This document shows positions 7,113 to 14,743 of a DNA stretch of 32,382 nucleotides, piece after piece. The notes below the pieces were generated by a model. The model was not told the origin of the DNA and did no database searches. It saw nothing but the letters and a program-made list of their open reading frames with translations. Every line of letters starts with the position of its first letter. Position 1 is the stretch's first letter. A program made the position numbers and the translations under genes. Source of the stretch: Hymenobacter psychrotolerans DSM 18569 (GTDB taxonomy: Bacteria > Bacteroidota > Bacteroidia > Cytophagales > Hymenobacteraceae); the NCBI RefSeq assembly GCF_900142395.1, contig NZ_FRAS01000033.1, positions 1 through 32,382 on the forward strand, in the 5' to 3' direction.

Positions 7113-7967
7113 ATGCCTACTACCCTCGTCTTCGGTGGCTCCGGCCAGCTCGGCCAATGCCTGCAGCACGTAGCTCAGCAACGCACCATCACCGACATCG
7201 TGTTTCTGCCCGAAGAGCAGGCCGACATCCTCAGCACTGAGACGTTGCAGGCCGTTTTTGCTGAATACAGACCCGCTTACGTTATCAACTGCGCCGCCTA
7301 TACGGCCGTGGATAAGGCTGAGGATGAAGTGGATATTGCCCGCAGAGTGAACCGCGACGGGGCTGCGAATCTGGCCCGGCTTTGCGGCGAATATGGCGCC
7401 ACGCTCATCCACATTTCCACCGATTTCGTGTTTGCGGGCACCGGCAATCAGCCGCTCACGGAAACCGACGAAGCGGCGCCCATCAGCGTGTATGGCCTCA
7501 CCAAGCTGGAAGGCGAGCAGGTGATTCCGCAGCACACGGAGCGGTATTTCATCCTGCGTACCAGCTGGCTCTACTCCGAGTACGCCAATAACTTCGTGAA
7601 AACGATGCTCCGCTTTGGGAAGGAGCGGGAGGAAATGCGCGTGATTTGGGACCAGCTCGGCACGCCCACCTACGCCATTGATTTAGCTGGCTGCATTCTG
7701 CACATCATCCAGACGGATAACACCGCCTACGGCCTCTACCACTATAGCAACGAAGGCGTTACCTCGTGGTACGACTTCGCAGTGGCCATCTTCGAGCTGG
7801 GCGGCCTGCCCACCCGCACCGTGCCCATTCGCACCGCCGAGTACCCCACCAAAGCCACCCGCCCTGCCTTCTCCGTGATGGATAAGACCAAAGCCAAAAC
7901 CCAGCTCGGCGTCGCCATCCCGCACTGGCGCGAGAGTTTGGTGGTGTGTATGGGGCGGTTAAAATAA
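7113..7967 (+). CDS. rmlD: dTDP-4-dehydrorhamnose reductase
   Basis: The 284-residue enzyme reduces dTDP-4-dehydro-L-rhamnose to dTDP-L-rhamnose with NAD(P)H, the last step of the pathway that feeds surface polysaccharide synthesis. It shows the Rossmann dinucleotide motif GGSGQLG (8-14), the family signature NCAAYTAVDKAE (59-70), and the SDR triad as STD (102-104) with Tyr127 and Lys131 (YGLTK). The start at 7113 gives MPTTLVFGGSGQLG, which matches the family. A longer frame from 6942 would overlap the previous gene and add 57 low-complexity residues, so I rejected it. It starts 53 bp after the preceding gene. The other rml genes are not in this window, so this one is away from any visible rhamnose operon. 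Confidence 0.9.
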   Translation: MPTTLVFGGSGQLGQCLQHVAQQRTITDIVFLPEEQADILSTETLQAVFAEYRPAYVINCAAYTAVDKAEDEVDIARRVNRDGAANLARLCGEYGATLIHISTDFVFAGTGNQPLTETDEAAPISVYGLTKLEGEQVIPQHTERYFILRTSWLYSEYANNFVKTMLRFGKEREEMRVIWDQLGTPTYAIDLAGCILHIIQTDNTAYGLYHYSNEGVTSWYDFAVAIFELGGLPTRTVPIRTAEYPTKATRPAFSVMDKTKAKTQLGVAIPHWRESLVVCMGRLK

Positions 7968-7982
7968 CTGATTTTGTAACTA

Positions 7983-8450
7983 ATGGGTAGCCCTCAAATA
8001 TCGGTAGGAGCCGTGATAGAAATAGATTTAAGGAACGGCTACTACGCCTATGGTAAAATATTGGCAGGAGCAGATTATGGTATTTATGACTCTTACACTA
8101 CACAAAGAATCCAAAGTGTAAAAGAGGTAATAGGTAAGCCCTTTATTTTCATTGTGGCAGTAAATAATTATGCAATTAATGGGCGTAGGTGGCTTAAAAT
8201 CGGCAAGGATACTTCAACGGCAACAGAACAAAATCATCCTCTAAAATTCATTCAAGATCCTTTGAAATTGGAAAGGTTTGAGTTGTATGATCCAGTCATG
8301 GGCACTATAAAGCCTGCCTCAAAACAAGATTGTGCTGGCCTAGAGCGTTGTTCTGTATGGGCACCTGAACATGTTGAAGAGCGTATCGTTGATTATTACG
8401 CGGGACGCCCTAATAAATACAGACAAATGGATTTGGATATTCTTAAATAG
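7983..8450 (+). CDS. Imm26-family immunity protein (orphan)
   Basis: The 155-residue product begins with SVGAVIEIDLRNGYYAYGKIL (about 7-27) and continues with GIYDSYT and KPFIFIVAVNNYAI. This matches my recollection of immunity protein 26 (Imm26), which protects against polymorphic toxins. It has no signal peptide, so it is cytoplasmic. The gene is clearly more AT-rich than its neighbours and uses many A/T-ending codons, which suggests recent acquisition. No polymorphic toxin, VgrG, Rhs or secretion gene is visible nearby, so it appears to be an orphan. It starts 15 bp after rmlD on the same strand. The family call rests on the N-terminal motif and overall size. Confidence 0.65.
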   Translation: MGSPQISVGAVIEIDLRNGYYAYGKILAGADYGIYDSYTTQRIQSVKEVIGKPFIFIVAVNNYAINGRRWLKIGKDTSTATEQNHPLKFIQDPLKLERFELYDPVMGTIKPASKQDCAGLERCSVWAPEHVEERIVDYYAGRPNKYRQMDLDILK

Positions 8451-8474
8451 AACTACTATTTGGCCTTGACGAAA

Positions 8475-9692
8475 TTATTGGGTTCTCCCATAAAACCGGT
8501 TCGCCAGATACGCCAGTACCACCAGCGCCAGACCAACGGCGCACACGCCGAGCCACTGGAAATGGTCCCAGGCAAAACCGCCAAGTAAGGAACCCAGCGA
8601 GGCACCGATGAAGCAGGCCGTCATGTACACGGTGTTGAGGCGGCTGCGGGCCTCAGGGCGAAGGCTGAAAATGCGGGTCTGGTTGGAAATGTGCGTCATC
8701 TGCTGGCCCACGTCCAGTATTACTACGCCCACAATAAGCCCAAGCAGGTAGTAGCCGCCAAAAGCCAGCAGCACATACGCTCCCAGAAACAGCAGAATGC
8801 CGAGCGTAAGCGCATAATCCGGCCCTTTTTGGTCGGCAGATTTGCCGGCGAAGGAAGCGGCAAACGCGCCGCTGGCCCCAATCAGGCCGAACAGCCCGGC
8901 CACGTCGGCATGGTAACGGTAGGTGTCGCTTTCCAGGAAGAACACCAGCGTAGTCCAGAACGCGCTGAAGGCCCCGAACATGCACGCGCCTACCAGCGCG
9001 GAGCGGCGCAACACGGGTAACTCTTTGGTGAGGGTGCCCAGCGAAGCCAGCAGACTACCGTAGCTGCCCGCAAACTGCGGCTCGTTGCGCGGCAACATAC
9101 GGGCCAGCACGCCGGTCAGCAGCAACATGAGGACTGCGCCTACCCAGAACATGGTGCGCCAGCCAAAATGCAGCCCCACATAGCCGCTGATGGTGCGCGA
9201 AAGCAGAATGCCAATCAGCAGCCCGCTCATTACCTTGCCCACCACGCGTCCCCGTTCGGCATCGGAAGCCAGGGAAGCAGCCATCGGAATCAGGAGTTGC
9301 GGAACTGCCGAAAACACGCCGATAAGCAGACTTGCCGCCACCAACCAGCCGAACGTAGGCGCGTAGGCGGCGCCCGCCATGCACACGGCCGCACACAGCA
9401 GCAGCACCAGAATCAGGCTTTTGCGCTCCCGCTTGTCGCCGAGCGGCACCACGAACAGCAGGCCCACCGTGTAGCCCACCTGCGTGATGGTGGCGGCCAG
9501 ACTTACCCGGCTTTCCGTGAGCCCAAACGTGCGCCCGATTTCGGCCAGCAGCGGCTGGTTGTAGTAGATATTGGCCACCACCAGCCCGCAGGTAATGGCC
9601 ATCAGCCAGACCAGCGCAGGAGCAAGGGGCGGGTGAATAGGTAGGCTTTTATCAGGAATTGCCTCAACGGCAACAGGTTCTGTTTCTCTCAT
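8475..9692 (-). CDS. MFS transporter, drug:H+ antiporter type
   Basis: The 405-residue product has about 12 hydrophobic segments, beginning near residue 24. The loop between TM2 and TM3 carries motif A as GDKRERKSL (85-93). The segment ANIYYNQPLLAEIG (40-53) is typical of DHA1-like exporters of the YNQP group, which export small toxic molecules using the proton gradient. The substrate cannot be read from the sequence. The gene is convergent with the immunity gene (24-bp gap) and lies downstream of the AraC regulator on the same strand, 92 bp away. A perfect dyad lies 13-34 bp ahead of its start. Confidence 0.88.
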   Translation of the reverse strand: MRETEPVAVEAIPDKSLPIHPPLAPALVWLMAITCGLVVANIYYNQPLLAEIGRTFGLTESRVSLAATITQVGYTVGLLFVVPLGDKRERKSLILVLLLCAAVCMAGAAYAPTFGWLVAASLLIGVFSAVPQLLIPMAASLASDAERGRVVGKVMSGLLIGILLSRTISGYVGLHFGWRTMFWVGAVLMLLLTGVLARMLPRNEPQFAGSYGSLLASLGTLTKELPVLRRSALVGACMFGAFSAFWTTLVFFLESDTYRYHADVAGLFGLIGASGAFAASFAGKSADQKGPDYALTLGILLFLGAYVLLAFGGYYLLGLIVGVVILDVGQQMTHISNQTRIFSLRPEARSRLNTVYMTACFIGASLGSLLGGFAWDHFQWLGVCAVGLALVVLAYLANRFYGRTQ

Positions 9693-9704
9693 GAAGCATA
9701 TTGT

Positions 9705-9726
9705 GCCGCGTTTTTACTGTCGCGGC
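9705..9726. promoter_or_regulatory. GC-rich dyad ahead of the MFS gene
   Basis: GCCGCG (9705-9710) and CGCGGC (9721-9726) form a perfect 6-bp inverted repeat around TTTTTACTGT. Its place, 13 bp upstream of the transporter start, suits an operator, but a short hairpin ending the AraC message is possible too. Confidence 0.3.
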
Positions 9727-9784
9727 GTGGATAGCTTGAGGAAACAGACAACGAGTCTATTAGGTTATGCCAACTGGGCTGGTC

Positions 9785-10708
9785 CTACGCTACGCACTGC
9801 CGCTTATACATGCCTGGCGTCACGCCCTCATACTGCTTAAACAGCTTCTGGAAGTATGCCGTGTTGTTGAAGCCCGCCCGGAAGCAGACGTCCGCCACCG
9901 TGGTCAGCGGGTTGCGCAGCAGGCGCTTGGCTTCCGCCAGGCGCTCCTGAATAATGAACTCGACCGGCGTGAGGCCCAGCTCGCGCTTGAACACGCGGAA
10001 GAACGTGGCTTTGCTCATGCAGGCCAGCTCCGACAGCTTTTCCACCGTAATCTGTTCCGTGAGATGCTGCTTGATGTACTGCACCACGGCCGCGAAACGG
10101 TGTGAGGTCGCGTGCTGGCGGTAGTTGTGAAACAGCAACTGCCGCGCCTGAGTCTGCATGAGGCGCACCAGCATTTCCTGAATCGTGAAGTTGGCCAGCA
10201 CATCCTTCACCCGGCCCGTGTCGCGGGAAAGCTGCACGAGGCGCTCCAGCGTGCCGGTCAGCTCGGGCGTATTCTGAAAGTGGGCGTGCTCGGTGGTGTC
10301 CAGCTGCCAGGGCAGGTGGGTTTCGGCGCGGGGCTGCTCCTCATTGAGCAGGTCCACGGTTTGCCGGATGGTTTCAATCGGAATAGCCACAGCCAGGCAC
10401 TGCGTGGGGCGCTGCTCATCGGCTTCCGGAAAGTCAATTACCATCGTCTCATTCTCGCCCACTACCACCGACTCGCCGGGCAGATACTCGAAGGCCGGCC
10501 GGCCCACCAGATGCATCACCTTTTTGCCCTGTAGCATCGTCGTCAGCACCACGTGGCCCATGTTCAGCGGTACCTGATGGGCGGTGCGGTGCGTCTCAAA
10601 CACGTTCAGCTCGAAGGCCTCCAGGGAATATACCGTTCGGTTTTCTACCAGCGTGGTAAGCTGCTCGGGCTGGCGCAAGGCAATGGGAGCGGGCAGGTGA
10701 GTCGGCAT
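9785..10708 (-). CDS. AraC-family transcriptional regulator
   Basis: The 307-residue product has an N-terminal part (about 15-190) that resembles the AraC-type N-terminal ligand domain (PF06719 type; words VVLTTMLQGKKVMHL, FEYLPGESVVV). The C-terminal two helix-turn-helix motifs (about 205-305) read QITVEKLSELACMSKATFFR and TVADVCFRAGFNNTAYFQKL. It is divergent from the aldehyde dehydrogenase gene at 10959 with a 250-bp intergenic region, the usual arrangement for a regulator and its target. I infer that it activates the dehydrogenase/DUF779 genes in response to an aldehyde or alcohol. The MFS gene downstream could be a second target. The inducer is unknown. Confidence 0.9.
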   Translation of the reverse strand: MPTHLPAPIALRQPEQLTTLVENRTVYSLEAFELNVFETHRTAHQVPLNMGHVVLTTMLQGKKVMHLVGRPAFEYLPGESVVVGENETMVIDFPEADEQRPTQCLAVAIPIETIRQTVDLLNEEQPRAETHLPWQLDTTEHAHFQNTPELTGTLERLVQLSRDTGRVKDVLANFTIQEMLVRLMQTQARQLLFHNYRQHATSHRFAAVVQYIKQHLTEQITVEKLSELACMSKATFFRVFKRELGLTPVEFIIQERLAEAKRLLRNPLTTVADVCFRAGFNNTAYFQKLFKQYEGVTPGMYKRQCVA

Positions 10709-10958
10709 ATATCGTCGGGAAAACGTGGAACAACGGACAGTGAAGCGGCTAAAGCTAACGACAGATCAAGGACAATGCAACGCTCGTGCAGGCTGCTTTC
10801 CAGCAAGAACCGCTACACCCGGCTAAGAGTTGCGCGGCGTGTGAGTGAGTACTTACAAGGTTGCGACAATAGGCGGGTTTTCTGCGAGGATACTGCAGTG
10901 CTTCCGCCCTAAAGAAGGGCTAGCTTGGCTTATCAAATAACCCCTCAACATCTCGCCC
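10709..10958. promoter_or_regulatory. Divergent control region, AraC regulator / aldehyde dehydrogenase
   Basis: This region has no ORF of interest and must hold the promoters of both flanking genes. A small hairpin, GCCCT-AAAGA-AGGGC (10906-10920), lies 38 bp ahead of the dehydrogenase start and could be in its leader. I could not find a convincing pair of repeated AraC half-sites by eye. Confidence 0.4.
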
Positions 10959-12488
10959 ATGGAAACCTTAGAAAGAACCACCACTCTCGTCGAACGTCCC
11001 AAGTTCAAGTCGCACTACGACAATTTCATTGGCGGCAAATGGGTGGCACCGGTGAAAGGGCAATACTTCGACAACCCTTCGCCCATTGATGGCAAAGCCT
11101 TCTGCAAAGTAGCCCGCAGCACCAAAGAAGACATTGAGCTGGCGCTGGACGCTGCCCACGAAGCATTTAAATCGTGGAGTAAAGCCTCGGCCACCACGCG
11201 CAGCAACGTGCTGCTCAAGATTGCCGACATCATGGAAGCCAACCTGGCCCACCTAGCCGCCGTGGAAACCGTGGAAAACGGCAAAGCCATCCGGGAAACC
11301 ATGGCCGCCGACCTGCCCTTGTGCATCGACCATTTCCGGTATTTCGCCGGTGTCATTCGGGCCGAGGAAGGCTCCGCTACGGAGCTCAATGAAACCACTT
11401 TGTCGCTCGTGATTCAGGAGCCGCTGGGCGTGGTCGGCCAGATTATTCCCTGGAACTTCCCGCTGCTGATGGCCACCTGGAAGCTGGCGCCCGCGCTGGC
11501 CGCCGGCTGCTGCGTAGTGATGAAGCCCGCCGAGCAAACCCCTGCCAGCATCATGGTGCTGATGGAGCTAATTCAGGACGTACTTCCGGCCGGTGTGGTG
11601 AATGTGGTGAACGGCTTCGGGCTGGAAGCCGGCAAGCCGCTGGCCTCCAACAAGCGCGTGCAGAAAGTGTCGTTCACGGGCGAAACTACCACGGGCCGCC
11701 TGATTCTGCAGTACGCCGCCGAAAACATCATTCCCGTGACCATGGAGCTAGGCGGCAAGTCGCCGAACATCTTCTGCAAATCGGTGATGGATGCCGACGA
11801 CGATTTCCTGGATAAGTGCCTGGAGGGAGCGGCTATGTTTGCCCTGAACCAGGGGGAAATATGCACCTGTCCGTCGCGCCTGCTCATCCACGAGGACATC
11901 TACGACGAGTTTATGCCGCGCCTGATTGAGCGGGTGAAAGCCATTAAGCTGGGCCATCCGCTGGATACGGAAACCATGATGGGCGCCCAGGCCAGCAACG
12001 ACCAGTACGAGAAAATCCTGAGCTACCTCGAAATCGGGAAGGCGGAAGGAGCCGAGGTGCTGACCGGCGGCGAGGCGCACCGCGACCATGAGCACGAAGA
12101 GCTGAACGAAGGCTACTACATTCAGCCCACTATCTTCCGCGGCCACAACAAAATGCGGATTTTCCAGGAGGAAATCTTCGGCCCGGTGCTGTCCGTGACA
12201 ACGTTCAAAGACAACGACGAAGCCATTGAACTGGCCAACGACACACTCTACGGCCTCGGAGCCGGCCTCTGGAGCCGCGACGCGCATGAGCTGTACCAGA
12301 TGCCCCGCGCCATTCAGGCCGGCCGCGTGTGGGTGAACTGCTACCACGACTACCCCGCCGGCGCGCCCTTCGGTGGCTACAAAGCCTCCGGTTTCGGCCG
12401 CGAAAACCACAAGATGATGCTGGCCCACTACCGCCAGACCAAGAACATGCTCATCAGCTACAGCCAGCAGAAACTGGGCTTCTTTTAA
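10959..12488 (+). CDS. aldB: Aldehyde dehydrogenase, AldB/ExaC (acetaldehyde dehydrogenase) type
   Basis: The 509-residue enzyme oxidises an aldehyde to the acid with NAD(P)+. Visible landmarks are PWNFP with Asn166, the cofactor Lys189 (VMKP), the general base Glu263 (TMELGGKSPN) and the catalytic Cys302 in NQGEICTCPSR, with a second Cys two residues on. The ICTCPSR wording is typical of the AldB/ExaC subgroup that handles acetaldehyde and similar short aldehydes. FTGET (239-243) replaces the more common FTGS at the cofactor loop, as in that subgroup. The gene starts METLERTTT at 10959, divergent from the AraC gene, and is followed after 146 bp by a DUF779 gene. I infer control by the AraC protein. 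Confidence 0.92.
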   Translation: METLERTTTLVERPKFKSHYDNFIGGKWVAPVKGQYFDNPSPIDGKAFCKVARSTKEDIELALDAAHEAFKSWSKASATTRSNVLLKIADIMEANLAHLAAVETVENGKAIRETMAADLPLCIDHFRYFAGVIRAEEGSATELNETTLSLVIQEPLGVVGQIIPWNFPLLMATWKLAPALAAGCCVVMKPAEQTPASIMVLMELIQDVLPAGVVNVVNGFGLEAGKPLASNKRVQKVSFTGETTTGRLILQYAAENIIPVTMELGGKSPNIFCKSVMDADDDFLDKCLEGAAMFALNQGEICTCPSRLLIHEDIYDEFMPRLIERVKAIKLGHPLDTETMMGAQASNDQYEKILSYLEIGKAEGAEVLTGGEAHRDHEHEELNEGYYIQPTIFRGHNKMRIFQEEIFGPVLSVTTFKDNDEAIELANDTLYGLGAGLWSRDAHELYQMPRAIQAGRVWVNCYHDYPAGAPFGGYKASGFGRENHKMMLAHYRQTKNMLISYSQQKLGFF

Positions 12489-12514
12489 TAGCGGCGGCTA
12501 AACCTACGTAAAGC

Positions 12515-12610
12515 AGAACGTCATGCTGCGCCTGTCGAAGCATCTCGCGTGCAATGGTCGTTAAGTACTACTGCGGTGGAGATGCTTCGACAAGCTCAGC
12601 ATGACGTTCT
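12515..12610. repeat. Large inverted repeat (REP/MITE-like) between aldB and DUF779
   Basis: The 32-nt arms at 12515-12546 and 12579-12610 are reverse complements apart from two positions, around a 32-nt centre. The outer arms begin AGAACGTCATGCTG. This kind of palindromic unit is, from memory, a frequent intergenic repeat in Hymenobacter genomes. It fills most of the gap between two co-directional genes and as RNA would form a long hairpin. It contains no ORF, so if mobile it is a non-autonomous element. Confidence 0.75.
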
Positions 12611-12634
12611 GGTGTTTTTCAAACCTGCTTCCCA

Positions 12635-13039
12635 ATGCCACAGTCCCAAACTCCCCGCGTGCTGGTCACGCCCGCCGCCGAAGCCACCATTGATCTGCTG
12701 CGCGACGAGCACGGCCCGCTGATGTTCCATCAGAGCGGTGGCTGCTGCGACGGCTCCTCGCCAATGTGCTTTGCCAAAGGCGAGTTCCGCATTGGCGGCA
12801 ACGACGTGTGGCTGGGCCAGATCCACGGCTGCGACTTTTTCATGAGCACCAGCCAGTTTGAATACTGGCAGCACACGCAGCTCACCGTGGACGTGGTGAA
12901 AGGCCGGGGCGCCAGCTTCTCGCTGGAAATCCCGCTGGGTGTCCGGTTCCTGATTCGCTCCCGACTGTTTACCGAGGAGGAAGCAAAGAATATGGCCCCG
13001 GTGCTGCAGGGCGAGGAGTATCTAGAGCAGCAGGCCTAG
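12635..13039 (+). CDS. DUF779 domain protein, partner of aldehyde dehydrogenase
   Basis: The 134-residue product contains FHQSGGCCDGSSPMCF (31-46) with Cys37, Cys38 and Cys45, followed by QIHGCDFFMS (62-71) with His64 and Cys66, and SLEIPLGVRF (96-105). These are the conserved words of DUF779. The Cys/His set suggests a metal- or thiol-based site, which is an inference. DUF779 genes are commonly found next to AldB/ExaC-type dehydrogenases, as here. A role as an accessory or maturation factor for that enzyme is plausible but not shown. The product is cytoplasmic. The two genes are separated by the large hairpin described above, which may alter the ratio of their expression. Confidence 0.88.
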   Translation: MPQSQTPRVLVTPAAEATIDLLRDEHGPLMFHQSGGCCDGSSPMCFAKGEFRIGGNDVWLGQIHGCDFFMSTSQFEYWQHTQLTVDVVKGRGASFSLEIPLGVRFLIRSRLFTEEEAKNMAPVLQGEEYLEQQA

Positions 13040-13081
13040 CTACCCGGCCCCGCTGCTCTAGTGCAGCTTGTACACCATCAA

Positions 13082-13126
13082 GCACAAAAAAGCCCCCGGC
13101 GGTATCCGCCTGGGGCTTTTTTGTGC
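13082..13126. terminator. Bidirectional rho-independent terminator
   Basis: A 15-bp stem, GCACAAAAAAGCCCC (13082-13096) with its exact complement at 13112-13126, encloses a further GGCGG-TAT-CCGCC stem. A-runs and T-runs flank the GC part on the two sides, so it can stop transcription of DUF779 (plus) and of the convergent lipoprotein gene (minus). Confidence 0.9.
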
Positions 13127-13136
13127 GTTGCCTGCG

Positions 13137-13604
13137 TTAGTTGGCAACTTTCACGGGCAGGCCTTCCAACTGCACGTAGCTCAGCTTCCAGGCGTTTTTC
13201 TTGTTCTTCTTCCACAGCAGAATGAAGTTGCCTTCACCTTCGCCGCGGGGCTGGCCGGGCGTTTCGGGCAGCACATCCGTCGAGAATGTGCCGGCCTCGT
13301 AGGCCATGTTGGCATCGGAGCCGGTGGTGGTGGAATACAGCTTCAGGTCCGAGATGGTGCCCATGGTGGCGCGCACCCATTTGTCGGCCACTTCCGACTT
13401 GCCGTTGAAGCGGGTTGCGCCCTGAGCATACTGCACGTCATCGGCCAGCAACGAATCCAGCTGCACTGTGTTTTTGGCGTTCCAGGCACCAATAAACTGC
13501 TGGTTGAGGCTTTGCACGTTTACGGCAGCAGCTTCGTCGGTTTTGGCATTGGAGCAGGAGGCCAGCAGCGCGCCTCCGAGCAGGAGACCAAGAAAGGGTT
13601 TCAT
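13137..13604 (-). CDS. Lipoprotein with an NTF2/SnoaL-like (DUF4440) domain
   Basis: The 155-residue product starts MKPFLGLLLGGALLASCSNA; LASC is a lipobox with Cys17. The start at 13604 was chosen because it gives this signal, whereas the open frame runs 66 codons further up. Residues about 30-150 follow the DUF4440/SnoaL pattern: LNQQFIGAWNAKN, LDSLLADDVQY, KSEVADKWVRATM, and a final KKNAWKLSYVQ. These NTF2-like folds serve as small binding or enzyme domains, and no specific substrate is indicated. It is exported and membrane-anchored. Its end sits 11 bp from the shared terminator. Confidence 0.8.
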   Translation of the reverse strand: MKPFLGLLLGGALLASCSNAKTDEAAAVNVQSLNQQFIGAWNAKNTVQLDSLLADDVQYAQGATRFNGKSEVADKWVRATMGTISDLKLYSTTTGSDANMAYEAGTFSTDVLPETPGQPRGEGEGNFILLWKKNKKNAWKLSYVQLEGLPVKVAN

Positions 13605-13660
13605 AAGAAAACAGGGTTTGGTAAGAGAGAGCAGAACGGAAAGCAGGGGTGAAGTAACAG

Positions 13661-13688
13661 AAAACCCAGGTATTACGACCTGGGTTTT
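13661..13688 (-). terminator. Rho-independent terminator after the glycine-zipper gene
   Basis: AAAACCCAGGT (13661-13671) and ACCTGGGTTTT (13678-13688) form a perfect 11-bp stem with a 6-nt loop. It begins 22 nt past the stop of the minus-strand gene at 13711, and the minus-strand copy ends in Ts. It separates this gene from the lipoprotein gene at 13604. Confidence 0.85.
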
Positions 13689-13710
13689 CGGGTTATACTT
13701 AGCGGAGAGC

Positions 13711-14241
13711 TTACCAGCTCTTGCGACGCACTTCCGAAGAAGGATAAGCCGTAGAACGGTCGCCGTACGAGTCGTTGGGCAGGTAGCCGCTGCCCATGGC
13801 AAAAGCCGAGTTAGAAGCGGCCGGAGCCAGGCTGTTCATCATGATGGGCGTGCCAGCGGCAGCGGCGGCCGTAGCAGCCATAGCGCTGTTGTTGTTGCTG
13901 TTGGCTTTAGCAGTAGCGTTGCCTTTCGCAACACCAGCACGGTAAGCCGCTACGCGGTTAGCCTCGGCCCGGCGGGCGGCAGCCACACGGGCAGCTTCGG
14001 CTTTGCGCTTGTTGTCGGCGTTGCGGCCGATAGTGTAGCCGATAGCGCCACCCGCGACGCCACCCACGGCACCACCTGCCACGCGGTTCTTCTTGTTGAT
14101 GAGAGCACCAGCGGCAGCGCCACCCAGGCCGCCAATGACGGCACCCTTAGCGCTGGAGCTGATCTTGCGGTCCTGAGCGGAACCGCTGAGAATAGTGGTG
14201 AAGAACATCACAAATGCGAGAAACAAACTGGCCTTTTTCAT
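13711..14241 (-). CDS. Glycine-zipper envelope protein
   Basis: The 176-residue product has a signal peptide (MKKASLFLAFVMFFTTILSG, cleavage near SAQ). A Gly-zipper follows at about 32-72 with repeated GxxxG/GGxxGG spacing (AVIGGLGGAAAGALI, VAGGAVGGVAGGAIGYTIGR). Next comes an Ala/Arg-rich helical stretch (about 78-110) and a Ser/Ala/Asn-rich tail. Gly-zippers of the YMGG type insert in or associate with membranes; the biological role in Bacteroidota is not established. It has its own terminator downstream, so it is a single-gene unit. Confidence 0.82.
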   Translation of the reverse strand: MKKASLFLAFVMFFTTILSGSAQDRKISSSAKGAVIGGLGGAAAGALINKKNRVAGGAVGGVAGGAIGYTIGRNADNKRKAEAARVAAARRAEANRVAAYRAGVAKGNATAKANSNNNSAMAATAAAAAGTPIMMNSLAPAASNSAFAMGSGYLPNDSYGDRSTAYPSSEVRRKSW

Positions 14242-14437
14242 GACGATGGAAAGTTAAAGTTTAGAGGGCTTGATACCCGGATCTGAGAGGGTGTTTACAA
14301 GCACCATGCCAATACGACTAGCTCCGCAGTTAGGTTTAGCCCGGCCGGAAAGTTGGGCGCTCCGGTTACGGCCGGCAATGCGCAGCTAGAAAAGGGCCTG
14401 AATAGCCAGATCCAAGCGTTTTACCGTACCAAGGCGT

Positions 14438-14743
14438 ATGAAGAAAAAGCTGCTGCTGCGGGTGTCCGAGAGTTTTGCACTGACTGGCCTGGGCGTGCTG
14501 CTGCTGCCCGAATCAGCGGCGGCAGAGCTGGCGGATTTGCCGCTCCATACTGCCCTGGCGCTTGTGCTACGCTACCCCGATGGCACCGAAGCCGCGGCCG
14601 TTGCCAGCGTGGAGGAAATAGCCCGCCCTGGCCGCCCGGAAACCCGCACGTTGCTGCTCACGCAGGAGGGCGCAGCTGCGGTACCCCTCGGTACGGAAGT
14701 GTGGTGGCAGGGCGAAACGGCAGGGTGGGAGGGCCTGCTTTAG
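14438..14743 (+). CDS. Small conserved-looking hypothetical protein
   Basis: The 101-residue frame starts MKKKLLLRVSESFALTGLGV and has beta-rich content with words such as ALVLRYPDGTEAAAVASVEE and GTEVWWQGE near the end. The MKKK start is not a signal peptide, as the following segment contains charged residues. The sequence reads like a small cytoplasmic beta-barrel protein, and its codon use suits the genome. A longer plus-strand frame in another register (14353-14976) overlaps it but looks like a shadow. Its stop overlaps the stop of the convergent esterase gene. Confidence 0.6.
   Translation: MKKKLLLRVSESFALTGLGVLLLPESAAAELADLPLHTALALVLRYPDGTEAAAVASVEEIARPGRPETRTLLLTQEGAAAVPLGTEVWWQGETAGWEGLL

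Noticed and set aside
12515..12610. Reading the large palindrome as a rho-independent terminator of aldB
   Set aside because: The 32-nt loop and absence of a T-run directly after the stem do not fit, so an interspersed repeat is the better explanation.
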